In this document: positions 1 through 9,680 of the stretch, in pieces
Layout: every line of letters starts with the position of its first letter
Position numbering within the stretch: the first letter of the stretch is position 1
Assembly: GCA_020635915.1 (NCBI GenBank)
Contig: JACJYU010000003.1
Span: 62,001 to 126,000, forward strand
Source of the DNA: Flammeovirgaceae bacterium
GTDB lineage: Bacteria > Bacteroidota > Bacteroidia > Cytophagales > Cyclobacteriaceae
Direction: 5' to 3'
DNA length: 64,000 nucleotides
Made by a program: the position numbers and the translations under genes
Notes under the pieces: generated by a model
The model's input: the letters and a program-made list of their open reading frames with translations, nothing else
What the model was told of the DNA's origin: nothing
Database searches by the model: none

Positions 1-1686
1 CGCCATCATAATAGATGCATCCTGACTCCAGTCACTTGCGCCGCCAAACATATCATAAGCACGTACACGATAGGTGTAAGCTATACCCCGTAAGGCTGTG
101 CTGTCATTAAAACTGTTTTCTTCCCATCTGAACAAGGTGTCCACCTTTTGTTGAACTACTCTTTCTATTTCATACACCGCTATTGCATTATCCAGATTTT
201 TCATATCCAGCCAGGAGAGTCTTATTCTGCCATCAGCAACGGTGGCCATTAATTCGCGTGGCCTTTGAGGATTGGTAGGTATTTCCGGACGAACCTGCAC
301 GGTGTCGGAATAATTACTTAAATGCAGGCTGCTGTTTTCTGCCCTGACGGCATAATCGTAAAATATTCTTCCTGAAAGCTCCTGTGATGAATCCAAATAA
401 GTGGTGTCTGTAAGAAATGGACTAACCTGCTCTAATGATTCACCGGTAATACCTCTGTATACATAATAACCTTTTATATCTGTATCGCCTGCCTGCCATC
501 GCAATCTTATGGCTTGTTGCTCTGGAACCGCACTTGGATTGACTGGTGGGAGTGGGGCCAGGCTACTTTGGAACATGCCAAATACAGTGGCACTGGTGAC
601 GGAGCTTTCTCCCAGCACACCCAATATGCGAAAATGATAATAATATCTTTTCATGGGTTCAACTTGTTGGTCAATATAAAGAGTATCCGTTGGTGGCAAA
701 TCGGCAATGGTTTCGAAATTCTTGTCTTGATGTTCACTTCTGAATAATCTTAACCCCCTGGAGAGTTCAGGATTATCCAATCGCCAACTTAAAAGTATTC
801 CTTGCACGTTGTTTTGGTTACGCGTATTGATGCGATAAGGTAAAGTGGCTTCGTTGAAGTTGTAGCTGGCTACGGTTACCGTACCAGAGGGAATGTTGCG
901 GTTTCCCACACGGTCGTAGCCTGCTAATACGTATTCATATGCCTGATGGGCGACAAGCAAAGTATCCCTAATGTTTACAAAAAGTGAATCAGCTCTAACA
1001 CTCAACATTTTCTGCACAGGTTGAACGGCAAACGCTCCATTAAAATGATCCCTGCGAAGCAACTGATAGTACACGGGAAAATTTTCACCCTTTAATAAAA
1101 ATGTAAGTTCAATTTGATTGGGTTGTGTGAATTGCTTAAAAGATTGCGCTTTCGGCATTTTAGGTGAAGCGGGTAACGAAACAGAGTTGGTAACAAAGGC
1201 CGTTTGCCAGTTACCGTTAATTTGGTGGCTTATGCGATATTGATAAACTATCTTTGGTTTAACATTTTTATCGACAGTAGCATAGCCCAGTGCCAGCATG
1301 ACAGGGAGATAAAAATTATAGGGAGCAATGGAGTCAGCATTATTGTGCTGCAATATTTTTTGCCAAATTACATCGACAGGTATGGGCGAATCCTGATGAG
1401 GCTGAGGAAAATAGGAGAGCGCTTCAGTGAATGCACGCTTGAATTCTTCATTCGTAGCAGGAGCCCTGCTTTCGCCAACCTCTGTCCAGTTGTTGCGACT
1501 TCCTTCTTTTCTTTCGATCCGGTAGGCTGTAATGTTCTGAAATGGCTTTGATGTTGATACAATACCTTTACCCAGAAATACAACAATTTCATTTTGCCTT
1601 GCTTCGGCCATGCTGTTCACTTGCTGTATCTGAGCCACAGCACTTGATGCAAACACAAGAAGTAAAAAAAGTATATACCTTTTCAT
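1..1686 (-). CDS. Secreted fibronectin type III repeat protein, 3' end outside the window
   Basis: The reading frame is open from ATG at 1686 to the left edge (562 codons), so the C-terminus is missing. It starts with a Sec signal peptide (MKRYILFLLLVFASSAVAQ). The rest is a chain of roughly 90-residue beta-sandwich segments with the fibronectin III look, such as IRLRWQAGDTDIKGYYVYR and GILLSWRLDNPELSRGLRLF, each followed by a YYYHFRILG or YDYAVRAEN type strand. The start ATG overlaps the stop of the 1995-residue gene upstream as ATGA, so the two are probably translationally coupled. In Bacteroidota such proteins are usually surface or secreted. Whether it ends in a type IX secretion tail cannot be seen. 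Function unknown. Confidence 0.85.
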   Translation of the reverse strand, partial: MKRYILFLLLVFASSAVAQIQQVNSMAEARQNEIVVFLGKGIVSTSKPFQNITAYRIERKEGSRNNWTEVGESRAPATNEEFKRAFTEALSYFPQPHQDSPIPVDVIWQKILQHNNADSIAPYNFYLPVMLALGYATVDKNVKPKIVYQYRISHQINGNWQTAFVTNSVSLPASPKMPKAQSFKQFTQPNQIELTFLLKGENFPVYYQLLRRDHFNGAFAVQPVQKMLSVRADSLFVNIRDTLLVAHQAYEYVLAGYDRVGNRNIPSGTVTVASYNFNEATLPYRINTRNQNNVQGILLSWRLDNPELSRGLRLFRSEHQDKNFETIADLPPTDTLYIDQQVEPMKRYYYHFRILGVLGESSVTSATVFGMFQSSLAPLPPVNPSAVPEQQAIRLRWQAGDTDIKGYYVYRGITGESLEQVSPFLTDTTYLDSSQELSGRIFYDYAVRAENSSLHLSNYSDTVQVRPEIPTNPQRPRELMATVADGRIRLSWLDMKNLDNAIAVYEIERVVQQKVDTLFRWEENSFNDSTALRGIAYTYRVRAYDMFGGASDWSQDASIMMA

Positions 1687-4600
1687 TTAATATAAAATTT
1701 CAATTCCTTGTAGTCAGTTCCATAATGGGCATTTACGCCAAATGTAACAGAAGCCGAGCCGCTACTTTTATCACACAACAATCCATCACAATCTGAATCA
1801 CATACACCCCATCCCTTATAGGCTGAACCTTTCAAGGTCAGCAAGCCCTCTCCATCAACAAACCAATCGCCATTAGTACTGATTTGGCCATCATAATTTT
1901 GCATACCCATGATGGTGGCACTACAACCTGCACAGGCAATCACAACCGAGCCACCAAGGCCAACCCCTGCATCTACAAAAATGCTTTGTCCAATGCCAAA
2001 AATTTTGTCTTTGCCAGACTCCATCTTCGCACGAATATCTCCGCCCACTTTTACATAGAGATGACCGGAAACCAGGCCAAAATTAAAATCAACATTGGGC
2101 ACCAATGGAACGGGCAAGGCGACACCTCCCTCAAAATAAAAACCTTTCACTACCGTTGGAAAAATATCAGGGAGATGGTTCGCCTTTTGATAAACATAGG
2201 AAGCACTTTGAAACCGTTGGATGATGTCCGGAGTCATGGGGTAGTCCCCAAACAATAGTCCGGCCTGACCTTCCAAGCTCGGATTGGTTTGCGTTAATTT
2301 TCCTGTTGCCAAAAAGTTCCAACCGGAATTGTCTACCAGCACAGTGGCATCCCCTTTGGCATGTTGGGAAGGAGACACCTTTTGATCAAAATGTAGATTT
2401 CCCTCCAGTCGTTGTTCATCGAAATTGTAAACCAGTGCTATGTTACCAAATGGAAGATCCACATTCTTGATACTGATTGATTGCTGTTCAGCTTTTACCT
2501 CCTGAGTGACTTTGAAAGCAAGCTTTCCGGTTGCTCCTTCGGTTCCATTTAAGTCACCCTCAAATGTTAGATCGGTCCAACTGCCATTTTTCACTTCCAT
2601 TTTACCCACCAGTTTTTGCAGACTGGAATTTTTGCCCTCGGCCAATACAAATTTTTGATTGGGCAACAGGGATATGATGGCTGCGTTTTTGGTGTGGGTG
2701 AGCTTGATGTCAAATAGAAACTTACCCACCTGACCTACTTTACCTAATGATTCAAATTTTTCAGCAGTGAAGGTTTGATTGTCTGTGGGGATACTTATTG
2801 CAACAGAGTTAGTAGAAAAATTGATGGCACCAGGGAGTATGTCACCCACTACTTTGCTGCCCTCTTTCTTGAACACAATGCCACTGGAGATTTTCTCTAC
2901 GCTGGGTATTTTATGATCTAGTTCACCGATCACCGTCACGGTGGCATTGGTCACTTGCATGCCCGTTGCCTTGAAGGAAGCAATGTCATATACCGAAACA
3001 TTCGGTGCATTTTTATCCACCATGATGTTAACGGCACCATCACTTAAAAGAGCTAAGGAGGACAATCGAAATGCTTCATTTGCTTTGATGACAGGCAAAT
3101 TGTATAATATAGCTGCATAGGAATCATTCTTTGGCGTGGCCATCAGTGACCATTTGCTCTTGCCATTATCATATCCAAAAGTTAAATCACCGTTTATACC
3201 AACTGCCGCAATCCCATTCAATGTCATGTTGGCTACATTGTACTTGGCGTTGTCATGTAATTTGTCTGGAAAAACAGTAAGCCCTGTAAAGGGAACATCT
3301 ACAATTCCGGTTTTCAAAACCCCGTTGTGAACGTTGAAGCCACTATTGGATATTGACCAGGAGGTAGCATTCAATTTCCATTTATCAATAGTAATATCAA
3401 ATGCCGGCTTGTCTACTACAGAGGCTACCTCAGTTTGCGTAATGAGCACATGACCCACATCTAGTTGTAAGTCAGCCTGAGTAATATTTTTTAGGTTGGT
3501 GTGCAGTACACTGTGCAACTTTAGATTTTCGCCATCTATAAAGGAATCATTGTTCTTTGCATCCATAGCAAAGTTGTGCAGCTTATAACTTAAATCTTTA
3601 CCATCATCAGCTACTAGATAGTATTTGTTGGTGTTGGTAGTGGACACAGCGGAAACGCTTGTTACATTAAGCTTTTGATTCGTGCTGGTGCCAGTAGCCA
3701 GCCGCAATTCGTTTTTTTCGAATTGAGCGACATTCACTTGGAAGGTGCTGATGTTGAGATACGTGGGTGCTTCAAGGTATCCTTTGCCCTGCCCATTGTC
3801 CGTAATTTGCAGCGCATCATCTTTTGCCACCTGATGTAAAACCAATTTTTCGTTGAGTTTGAGATCAAGCGTACTAATATCGAGTGGCACGCTACCACTG
3901 ACCGGCTTCCCATAAAAGATGCCCTCTTGGTTTTTTTTATCGCTCTTTACGATTTCCACTTGGGAAAAGGGGAGAGTGGTTTGGCTGTTTTCCAATGAGA
4001 GATTTTGTAATAGGGGAAGGTTGACAAAGGCGCCCGTGAGTATTATTTTGTCGCCCTCTTCTGTCAGTTGTGATACTTCAATAGGTATACCCAGCAGTTC
4101 TGTCAGTACAATGCCATTGTATTGGGTTAATTCAAAGTCAATATTTTCATTGATGGCTTTGGTCAGCGTAATGTTTTTCACATCACCGATGTACTGACTT
4201 TGTCCTTTTACAGCCCAAACTTCCAGGGGCGTATTCATGGGAACATTCCTTAGTACATACTCCCCCTGGTCATTGGTAAAAGTTTGTAGTGGTATTTGAC
4301 TTCCTGTACTGGCAGTTTTTACAAAAATTTTGGCATTCTCTATTAGAGAATTTCCAACGATCACCTTGCCTGAAATTTGAGCAGCTTTCTTCATGCCAAT
4401 GGTTACTTCATAGTAATCCTTTGTGGGTTCCGGTAATTGATCTTTGGTAATGGTGGCAGTAGCGGCTTCATAAAGCTGCCCATCGGGTGCCTCTACTTTG
4501 ATAATAAATTTGTCGCCCATAGATTTAAATTTGAATTGGGCAATTCCCTGGACGTTGGTCAGTAGGGGCTGTGGAGCAATGTATTGAATAGATACTTTTG

Positions 4601-7600
4601 CTCCTGCAATCAACTTTGGCTCGGAAGATTTCGCATTTTGGCCGGGTAGCTGAAGCGAGCTTAATAGATACGGGCCGGAACTACCGCTGATATACTCGGT
4701 CACCTTCACCCTTATTCGAAAGGCCTTGTCATACAATTTAATAACACCCACATTTTGCTTGTCCTGCGTTACGCTAACAATTGTATCGTAGCTAAGGTAG
4801 GCTTCCTTATTGTTGGGTATTACTGTAAGTTTTTGTTTTCCAAGTGGTGCTTTCACTTCAAAAATTGATTTCGTGGGTGTGTTTATATACCACCCACCAA
4901 TTCCTGACGGTTTTGATGCATATGCACTGAATGTGGTTTGTACTGAGTTGCCATTCTTTACACTTACTTCAGCCCCTATAAATTGATTTTGTTCATTTAC
5001 TACTTCACCTATCAGACTTCCTTTTGGATTGAGAAGTATATCGCTCAATACTTTTCTTTCCCCTAATAAAATTTTTGGAATAGCTTCTTTATAATCAGAA
5101 AATCCATAATAACTCACCTTGAGAAAACGGTAGGGAGAATGAAACTCCAGGGTTTTTGTGTTATCATTAAATTTTGTGGTAGGTAACAGCTTGTCAATTT
5201 TGAAATATCCCTCCGGCTTGATGGCCGACCATCGTGTGTACTTCGGTGGAGCCAATAAAAGGTGTAAAATCACGTTGTCTTTTTCAGGTACCTCCCAAAG
5301 TTTTACCTGGGCAAATGGCAATCCCTTTTGCGGATTGTCGCCACGTTTTACATACCCTACAATCTCCCCTGGTTTCCATTTCATGGGCAGGGCATATTCC
5401 ACATTGGGCAAGGAGTATTCACCTAAAAATACCGCATTGTCTGTTTTGTTCCCGCTTAGCTGTACTACCTTGTACGATAGCGGGGTTTTATCAAAGTTGA
5501 AGCGGAATGGCAACGGGTCTGCATGAAAGTTGGTGAGGTTTGTTTCGTTCCCTTCTGCGTAAATAAAATAATTGTCGTTGCCGCCAAGGTTTTTTACCAG
5601 CCTGTAAAACTGAACAACCCCGTCTTTGTCGGAAACCCCTTTTCCTACCACCTCCATTCCTTTCAAAGTCACGGCCGGACTGGGCGGGATGCCCTCGTTA
5701 TACGGTACCCCATGCGGCCTAAGCTGCCTTAAAACATATACCGTATAGTTCTGCAATGGGGCCTGAATGGCTCCTTCTTTGAAAAAATCGCCCGGTTTTA
5801 ACTTTACCCTAAGCCAATATTCCCTTACCGCAGATTGTACTTTTCCTATGTTTTTGGTTTGGAATTTTTCAATCCCCACGTCCTTGTTAGGACTTAGCAA
5901 ATAATTGTTTTCAACGACCACGCGTGCGGTGCGGTAGATAAAAGTACCACCGGCCTTTCCGGTATTTATATTAATGGTAACGCCAAAAGCATCCACCAAC
6001 TTGGGAAGTTCACTGTCTTTGATGATAAACAGGAAAGTGAATTTTCCCTGTGCATCCGTCTTGGTGGTGGCCAGCACCTTTCCCCCGTCTTTATATAATG
6101 AGTTGATGATTTCCTGTTTGTCCCCCGTTTTCTTAATGTATGTCAATACCAGTTTGACATTGGTATTGGCCACGGGCTGTGATTGCCCAAAAAGGAAATT
6201 GTAGTCCAGTTGGCCTGCGATCCCGGCATTAAAAATAAATTGGGAGATGTTGCCTTCCCCATACGATAGCGGGGCCATGCTGCCGGGCAGCCCATTGTAA
6301 GTATTGGTCTTTGTGGGCGATGGCAATTGAAGCACCAAAGGGGCGGCAGCCGCCTCGAATGTAAACGAACAGGCCACGCTCCTGCCTCGGTTCCTAAACT
6401 GCCAGCCCCCGGTACCTTCCCCATTTAGTCCGGCAATGACTTGCCACGCATATTTTCTTCCCGGTTCCAATACTGGCTGTGCCGGCCCATACAGAAAAGT
6501 AGTGGCGCCCACTATGGTGGTTTCAAAAAAAGCGGGTGTTGTTGCCGTCAACAAGGCATCGTTGGGATCTTTATGGCGATCAAGCATTTCCACCAGACGC
6601 AAGGTGTAAGCCACGTTGGGTGGTGCCCCGGGGGATGGTGCCCAACTGAACACGATAGCCTGTGCCGGTGTGGATTTTATCTTGATGCCACATTGAGGGT
6701 TTATCAATTGTGGTGGCTCAAACATCCTGATGTTGACGAGGTTGCTGCAACCTATGGGGTCATCACTGGAGATAAAATTTCCGTTTAGGCCCACAATGCG
6801 GATGCAAAACCTGTAATTGCCCTCCGGTAGCCCACGGTTAAAAACCGCATTGGCGGTGATACCGGAAAAATCCAGGTTTTCATACCTAAAGTACGGCTCA
6901 AGGTCAAACCCACTAAGCATATAAGGTATTCCTGCGTTGAGCGAAATTACCTCCTGGGTTACATTTCCCGAACGTGACTGAATGGTGATGCCATTATTGC
7001 CTTTAATGCTAAGGTACAGCCTCACCATTTGGTTGCTGGAGGAAACGATTGTACTGTTGAGCTTATTTTGATAATCCTGAAGCAATGAGGTGTAGGGTGG
7101 GGGCACAAAACTTGTAACCGTTATTGAGCCAGGCTGTGGTTCCTGAATGTTGAAACTGGCACAACCCATGGGTGGCGGTGGTGAAATGGGCGCATACCCC
7201 ACCCTTTGTGATGCATACACCCTTGCACATATCTCATAATTGCCAGGGGGCAGGCCCGTATCGAAGGCCTCGTCCGCGGTGATGCCCGTAAAGGAAAAGT
7301 TGTTTCGGTTGAATATTTCCTGAAGGTCAAAATCAGTCAACTGATAGCTGAGCACGTCTGTTACCTGTAAATAAAAATTGTCGGTAAGGAAATTGTTTTG
7401 AATGCGAATGCCATTGCTCCCCTGGATAATAATGGAAACCTTGCCATCGTCAATATATCCATTAAGGGGGGTAATGATGACCCTAAGCTGTTGGCTTGTA
7501 AGGTTGGCCAGTGGGACCTGGTAGGGAGGGGCAAAGTTGGTAACCACCGTGGCCTGGGTGGCGGCCTGGGACTGGGCCATCGACCGATGGTCCTGAAACA

Positions 7601-7670
7601 GAACAATAAAAGCCAGGAGTATTGGCATCAATACCCTTGCCATAGACCGGGGTTTAAAAAGTGTACGCAT
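1683..7670 (-). CDS. Giant secreted multidomain protein (TANFOR-like repeats plus carboxypeptidase-regulatory-like domains)
   Basis: 1995 residues with a signal peptide ending near SMAQ (about residue 33). Residues about 40-175 and 185-320 are two copies of one module, sharing GNNGITIQ / GSNGIRIQ, a DF-DLE(P/E) segment and (P/E)GNY-(E/R)(I/F)C-R; from memory this resembles the TANFOR repeat of Bacteroidota, not verified. Residues about 325-440 look FN3-like. Residues about 500-1150 carry several transthyretin-like carboxypeptidase-regulatory folds (GLPFAQVKLWEVPEKD, LIGEVVNEQNQFIGAEV, AQISGKVIVGNSLIENAKIF). The last 800 residues are beta-rich and unrecognised, ending in a cysteine-rich patch (CAGC, then C-x3-C-x4-C). 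The start overlaps the upstream barrel gene by 17 bases and the end overlaps the FN3 gene by 3 bases. GC drops sharply around 5200-5400. Role unknown; an exported partner of the barrel is inference. Confidence 0.85.
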   Translation of the reverse strand: MRTLFKPRSMARVLMPILLAFIVLFQDHRSMAQSQAATQATVVTNFAPPYQVPLANLTSQQLRVIITPLNGYIDDGKVSIIIQGSNGIRIQNNFLTDNFYLQVTDVLSYQLTDFDLQEIFNRNNFSFTGITADEAFDTGLPPGNYEICARVYASQRVGYAPISPPPPMGCASFNIQEPQPGSITVTSFVPPPYTSLLQDYQNKLNSTIVSSSNQMVRLYLSIKGNNGITIQSRSGNVTQEVISLNAGIPYMLSGFDLEPYFRYENLDFSGITANAVFNRGLPEGNYRFCIRIVGLNGNFISSDDPIGCSNLVNIRMFEPPQLINPQCGIKIKSTPAQAIVFSWAPSPGAPPNVAYTLRLVEMLDRHKDPNDALLTATTPAFFETTIVGATTFLYGPAQPVLEPGRKYAWQVIAGLNGEGTGGWQFRNRGRSVACSFTFEAAAAPLVLQLPSPTKTNTYNGLPGSMAPLSYGEGNISQFIFNAGIAGQLDYNFLFGQSQPVANTNVKLVLTYIKKTGDKQEIINSLYKDGGKVLATTKTDAQGKFTFLFIIKDSELPKLVDAFGVTININTGKAGGTFIYRTARVVVENNYLLSPNKDVGIEKFQTKNIGKVQSAVREYWLRVKLKPGDFFKEGAIQAPLQNYTVYVLRQLRPHGVPYNEGIPPSPAVTLKGMEVVGKGVSDKDGVVQFYRLVKNLGGNDNYFIYAEGNETNLTNFHADPLPFRFNFDKTPLSYKVVQLSGNKTDNAVFLGEYSLPNVEYALPMKWKPGEIVGYVKRGDNPQKGLPFAQVKLWEVPEKDNVILHLLLAPPKYTRWSAIKPEGYFKIDKLLPTTKFNDNTKTLEFHSPYRFLKVSYYGFSDYKEAIPKILLGERKVLSDILLNPKGSLIGEVVNEQNQFIGAEVSVKNGNSVQTTFSAYASKPSGIGGWYINTPTKSIFEVKAPLGKQKLTVIPNNKEAYLSYDTIVSVTQDKQNVGVIKLYDKAFRIRVKVTEYISGSSGPYLLSSLQLPGQNAKSSEPKLIAGAKVSIQYIAPQPLLTNVQGIAQFKFKSMGDKFIIKVEAPDGQLYEAATATITKDQLPEPTKDYYEVTIGMKKAAQISGKVIVGNSLIENAKIFVKTASTGSQIPLQTFTNDQGEYVLRNVPMNTPLEVWAVKGQSQYIGDVKNITLTKAINENIDFELTQYNGIVLTELLGIPIEVSQLTEEGDKIILTGAFVNLPLLQNLSLENSQTTLPFSQVEIVKSDKKNQEGIFYGKPVSGSVPLDISTLDLKLNEKLVLHQVAKDDALQITDNGQGKGYLEAPTYLNISTFQVNVAQFEKNELRLATGTSTNQKLNVTSVSAVSTTNTNKYYLVADDGKDLSYKLHNFAMDAKNNDSFIDGENLKLHSVLHTNLKNITQADLQLDVGHVLITQTEVASVVDKPAFDITIDKWKLNATSWSISNSGFNVHNGVLKTGIVDVPFTGLTVFPDKLHDNAKYNVANMTLNGIAAVGINGDLTFGYDNGKSKWSLMATPKNDSYAAILYNLPVIKANEAFRLSSLALLSDGAVNIMVDKNAPNVSVYDIASFKATGMQVTNATVTVIGELDHKIPSVEKISSGIVFKKEGSKVVGDILPGAINFSTNSVAISIPTDNQTFTAEKFESLGKVGQVGKFLFDIKLTHTKNAAIISLLPNQKFVLAEGKNSSLQKLVGKMEVKNGSWTDLTFEGDLNGTEGATGKLAFKVTQEVKAEQQSISIKNVDLPFGNIALVYNFDEQRLEGNLHFDQKVSPSQHAKGDATVLVDNSGWNFLATGKLTQTNPSLEGQAGLLFGDYPMTPDIIQRFQSASYVYQKANHLPDIFPTVVKGFYFEGGVALPVPLVPNVDFNFGLVSGHLYVKVGGDIRAKMESGKDKIFGIGQSIFVDAGVGLGGSVVIACAGCSATIMGMQNYDGQISTNGDWFVDGEGLLTLKGSAYKGWGVCDSDCDGLLCDKSSGSASVTFGVNAHYGTDYKELKFYIK

Positions 7671-9354
7671 AACTTATATCTCCTTTCGTTTCTTTAAATG
7701 GGGTTATCGTGTCGGCCTCTTTTGCGCTTTTGTTGACATAGAACCGGATATTGAACCTATGTTTTCGTGATGCCCGGTACGATGCGTTAACCGATACCCG
7801 GTTGATGTTCCTGATGGAGGCACCATTCGTGGTATACGCCATGGAAGACCATGTTACATTCATGCTCATTGCGTTGTTGGCCATCATCTTGGTGGCCCCC
7901 AGGGAAGGACCCTGGATTTTTGTTTGTTGGCCCGGCAATTCAAATTGGGTTGTCGTATAATTACCCGAGATACTTGCCTTTAGCTTATTGATGGTGAAGT
8001 AGTAGGAAACCATCCAGGTGCCGGTGTTGTAGTTGGTAAACTTGGCCGTATTTGGGTTGCGGTCCGTCAATGTCTGATAGTTGTAATGTAGCATAACGGT
8101 TTGGGTGAGCGCATCCCCGGTAAATACAAGGTTGTGGAGCATGCCCCATCCCTTCACCGTTTGGGATATCCTGATTAATGTGTCCAACGCGACCTTTCCG
8201 GCAGCCTGGCCAATATCATAGTTGGAAAAATAGATATTGCCAGTGTACTTTTCGCCTATTCTTCCGCTTGCATTTAGGGAACCGATCTTGCGCTTGGTGG
8301 TCGATTCCCTTTCCTTCTCAAGGTTGTCGGTTTGGTACCCATAACTCCCGCTCAGTTGCAGTGCGGAGTTAAAAAACCTTATGTGAGGCTCAAGTGTGAT
8401 GTTCCGCAAATCATTTTGAAAGAAATAACTCCCCATACTTTGGAAGTTGGGGCCCACTTCCCTGTATTTTATCAAGGCACCAAATTGCCCTTGTTCATAT
8501 CCTGCCGATGCCTCAAATGCCGTGCTGCCAGCGGTTGAGCTGTTTTTGTGCTTCATTAAGGCGCCAAAGGGTTTGACAAGGGCTCCTTCGTTGGCCTTGC
8601 CTGGCCCGGCCGCACCTGTGTTGGAGGTGTACAGGCTTTGTGCCAGTTCAAGCTCAAGCCTAACCTTCTTCATGAGCTTTTGTTTTGAATGTATCCCCAT
8701 TACCAAATTTTCGGCCGGGGCTATTCCGGTTTCGGCATGGGTATAATCAATGGAATTTTCATCGTCCTGTCCCTTGAGAAGGATAAGGTCAACAAAGTTC
8801 TCCTCTGTCCCATACCCTATCTTTGTGGAAAAGGCGTTGCGTTTAAAGGTAGGGGTCTGTACAAAAGTGCCATCAGGGTTGCCCACCGCCTGGATGGCCC
8901 TAAAGAGCCTGCCGTACATAAACCCAAACCTAAATTTGCCTGGTGTCAATTCAAGCCCGGCCCCTGCCATGGTATGGCCACCAAGGGTAAATGGCGAAAA
9001 GACTATATTGCGGTAACCAAAATGGCCCTTTGCCCATTTATAATAAGGGCTGCTCCCAAATTGGTTGAATGGCTGGCGAAAGTCGCGCTGCTGCTCCGAA
9101 ACGGTAAACGAAAAGGGGAGGGTGACCCCATATATTTCCAAAATAGGGTTACCGGTAAAATACCAGGTGAATTTTTCGCGACTGGCAGGCCTGCCTTCTG
9201 CATTGAAGAACATCGCATTGGCGGCCAATGTGCCGGTAATGGTAATGGGTTTATTTTGACCAATGGTGGCCAAATCCTGGCCATGTCCAACTCCCTCCAT
9301 CAACAAGGAAAAAACAAACCCGGTTATTGCCCTTAAATAACCAGGGGGGGTCAT
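7654..9354 (-). CDS. Predicted outer-membrane beta-barrel protein
   Basis: 566 residues, with a hydrophobic leader ending near GHGQ (about residue 26). The body alternates aromatic and polar residues in short strands with Gly/Asn turns and ends in an aromatic residue (GDISYAYTF), as outer-membrane barrels do. No named family is recognised. Its 3' end overlaps the start of the 1995-residue gene by 17 bases, and that gene overlaps the FN3 gene, so the three form one transcription and translation unit. A 5-bp hairpin (GGGAC/GTCCC) lies just before the start codon, and codons 2-4 contain a run of seven C on the coding strand. It may anchor or export the two downstream secreted proteins; this is inference from the operon. 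Confidence 0.75.
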   Translation of the reverse strand: MTPPGYLRAITGFVFSLLMEGVGHGQDLATIGQNKPITITGTLAANAMFFNAEGRPASREKFTWYFTGNPILEIYGVTLPFSFTVSEQQRDFRQPFNQFGSSPYYKWAKGHFGYRNIVFSPFTLGGHTMAGAGLELTPGKFRFGFMYGRLFRAIQAVGNPDGTFVQTPTFKRNAFSTKIGYGTEENFVDLILLKGQDDENSIDYTHAETGIAPAENLVMGIHSKQKLMKKVRLELELAQSLYTSNTGAAGPGKANEGALVKPFGALMKHKNSSTAGSTAFEASAGYEQGQFGALIKYREVGPNFQSMGSYFFQNDLRNITLEPHIRFFNSALQLSGSYGYQTDNLEKERESTTKRKIGSLNASGRIGEKYTGNIYFSNYDIGQAAGKVALDTLIRISQTVKGWGMLHNLVFTGDALTQTVMLHYNYQTLTDRNPNTAKFTNYNTGTWMVSYYFTINKLKASISGNYTTTQFELPGQQTKIQGPSLGATKMMANNAMSMNVTWSSMAYTTNGASIRNINRVSVNASYRASRKHRFNIRFYVNKSAKEADTITPFKETKGDISYAYTF

Positions 9355-9618
9355 ATCATAATAGGGACTTTTGTCCCGGTGCTTTATTGCAACCTTGCAA
9401 CTTGAGGGATCTTGGCCGGCTCAGGCCACCTACAAATTAATTGTTTTTTTCCATATCATTATTATTTCCTGAATGGAATATTGCGATCAACTGCTGAATT
9501 AATCGCTTAATGGCCATCGGGGATAACTGTGTTTGAACATAGGCTGGCCCTTACTAATTACAATCGTCAAAGATTAAATCCTCGTGCGGGGGTCCTTCTT
9601 ATGCCTGGCAACAAAAAA
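9355..9618. other. Intergenic leader of the barrel operon
   Basis: About 260 bases without a gene between the barrel start and the terminator at 9619. It should hold the minus-strand promoter of the three-gene operon, but I see no convincing TTG/TAnnTTTG pair. A small hairpin (GGGAC 9364-9368, GTCCC 9373-9377) sits about 10 bases before the start codon and could affect ribosome access. Confidence 0.4.
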
Positions 9619-9649
9619 GGGCTGCCCCAATTTTGAATTGGGGCAGCCC
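9619..9649 (-). terminator. Rho-independent terminator of the first amidohydrolase gene
   Basis: Perfect 14-bp inverted repeat (GGGCTGCCCCAATT 9619-9632, AATTGGGGCAGCCC 9636-9649) with a 3-base loop. On the minus strand it is followed by six T (A-run 9613-9618 on the plus strand). It lies 31 bases after the stop of the gene at 9681-11276. Confidence 0.9.
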
Positions 9650-9680
9650 CATGCCGTGCATTGTCAAAACTTTCCTGTGC

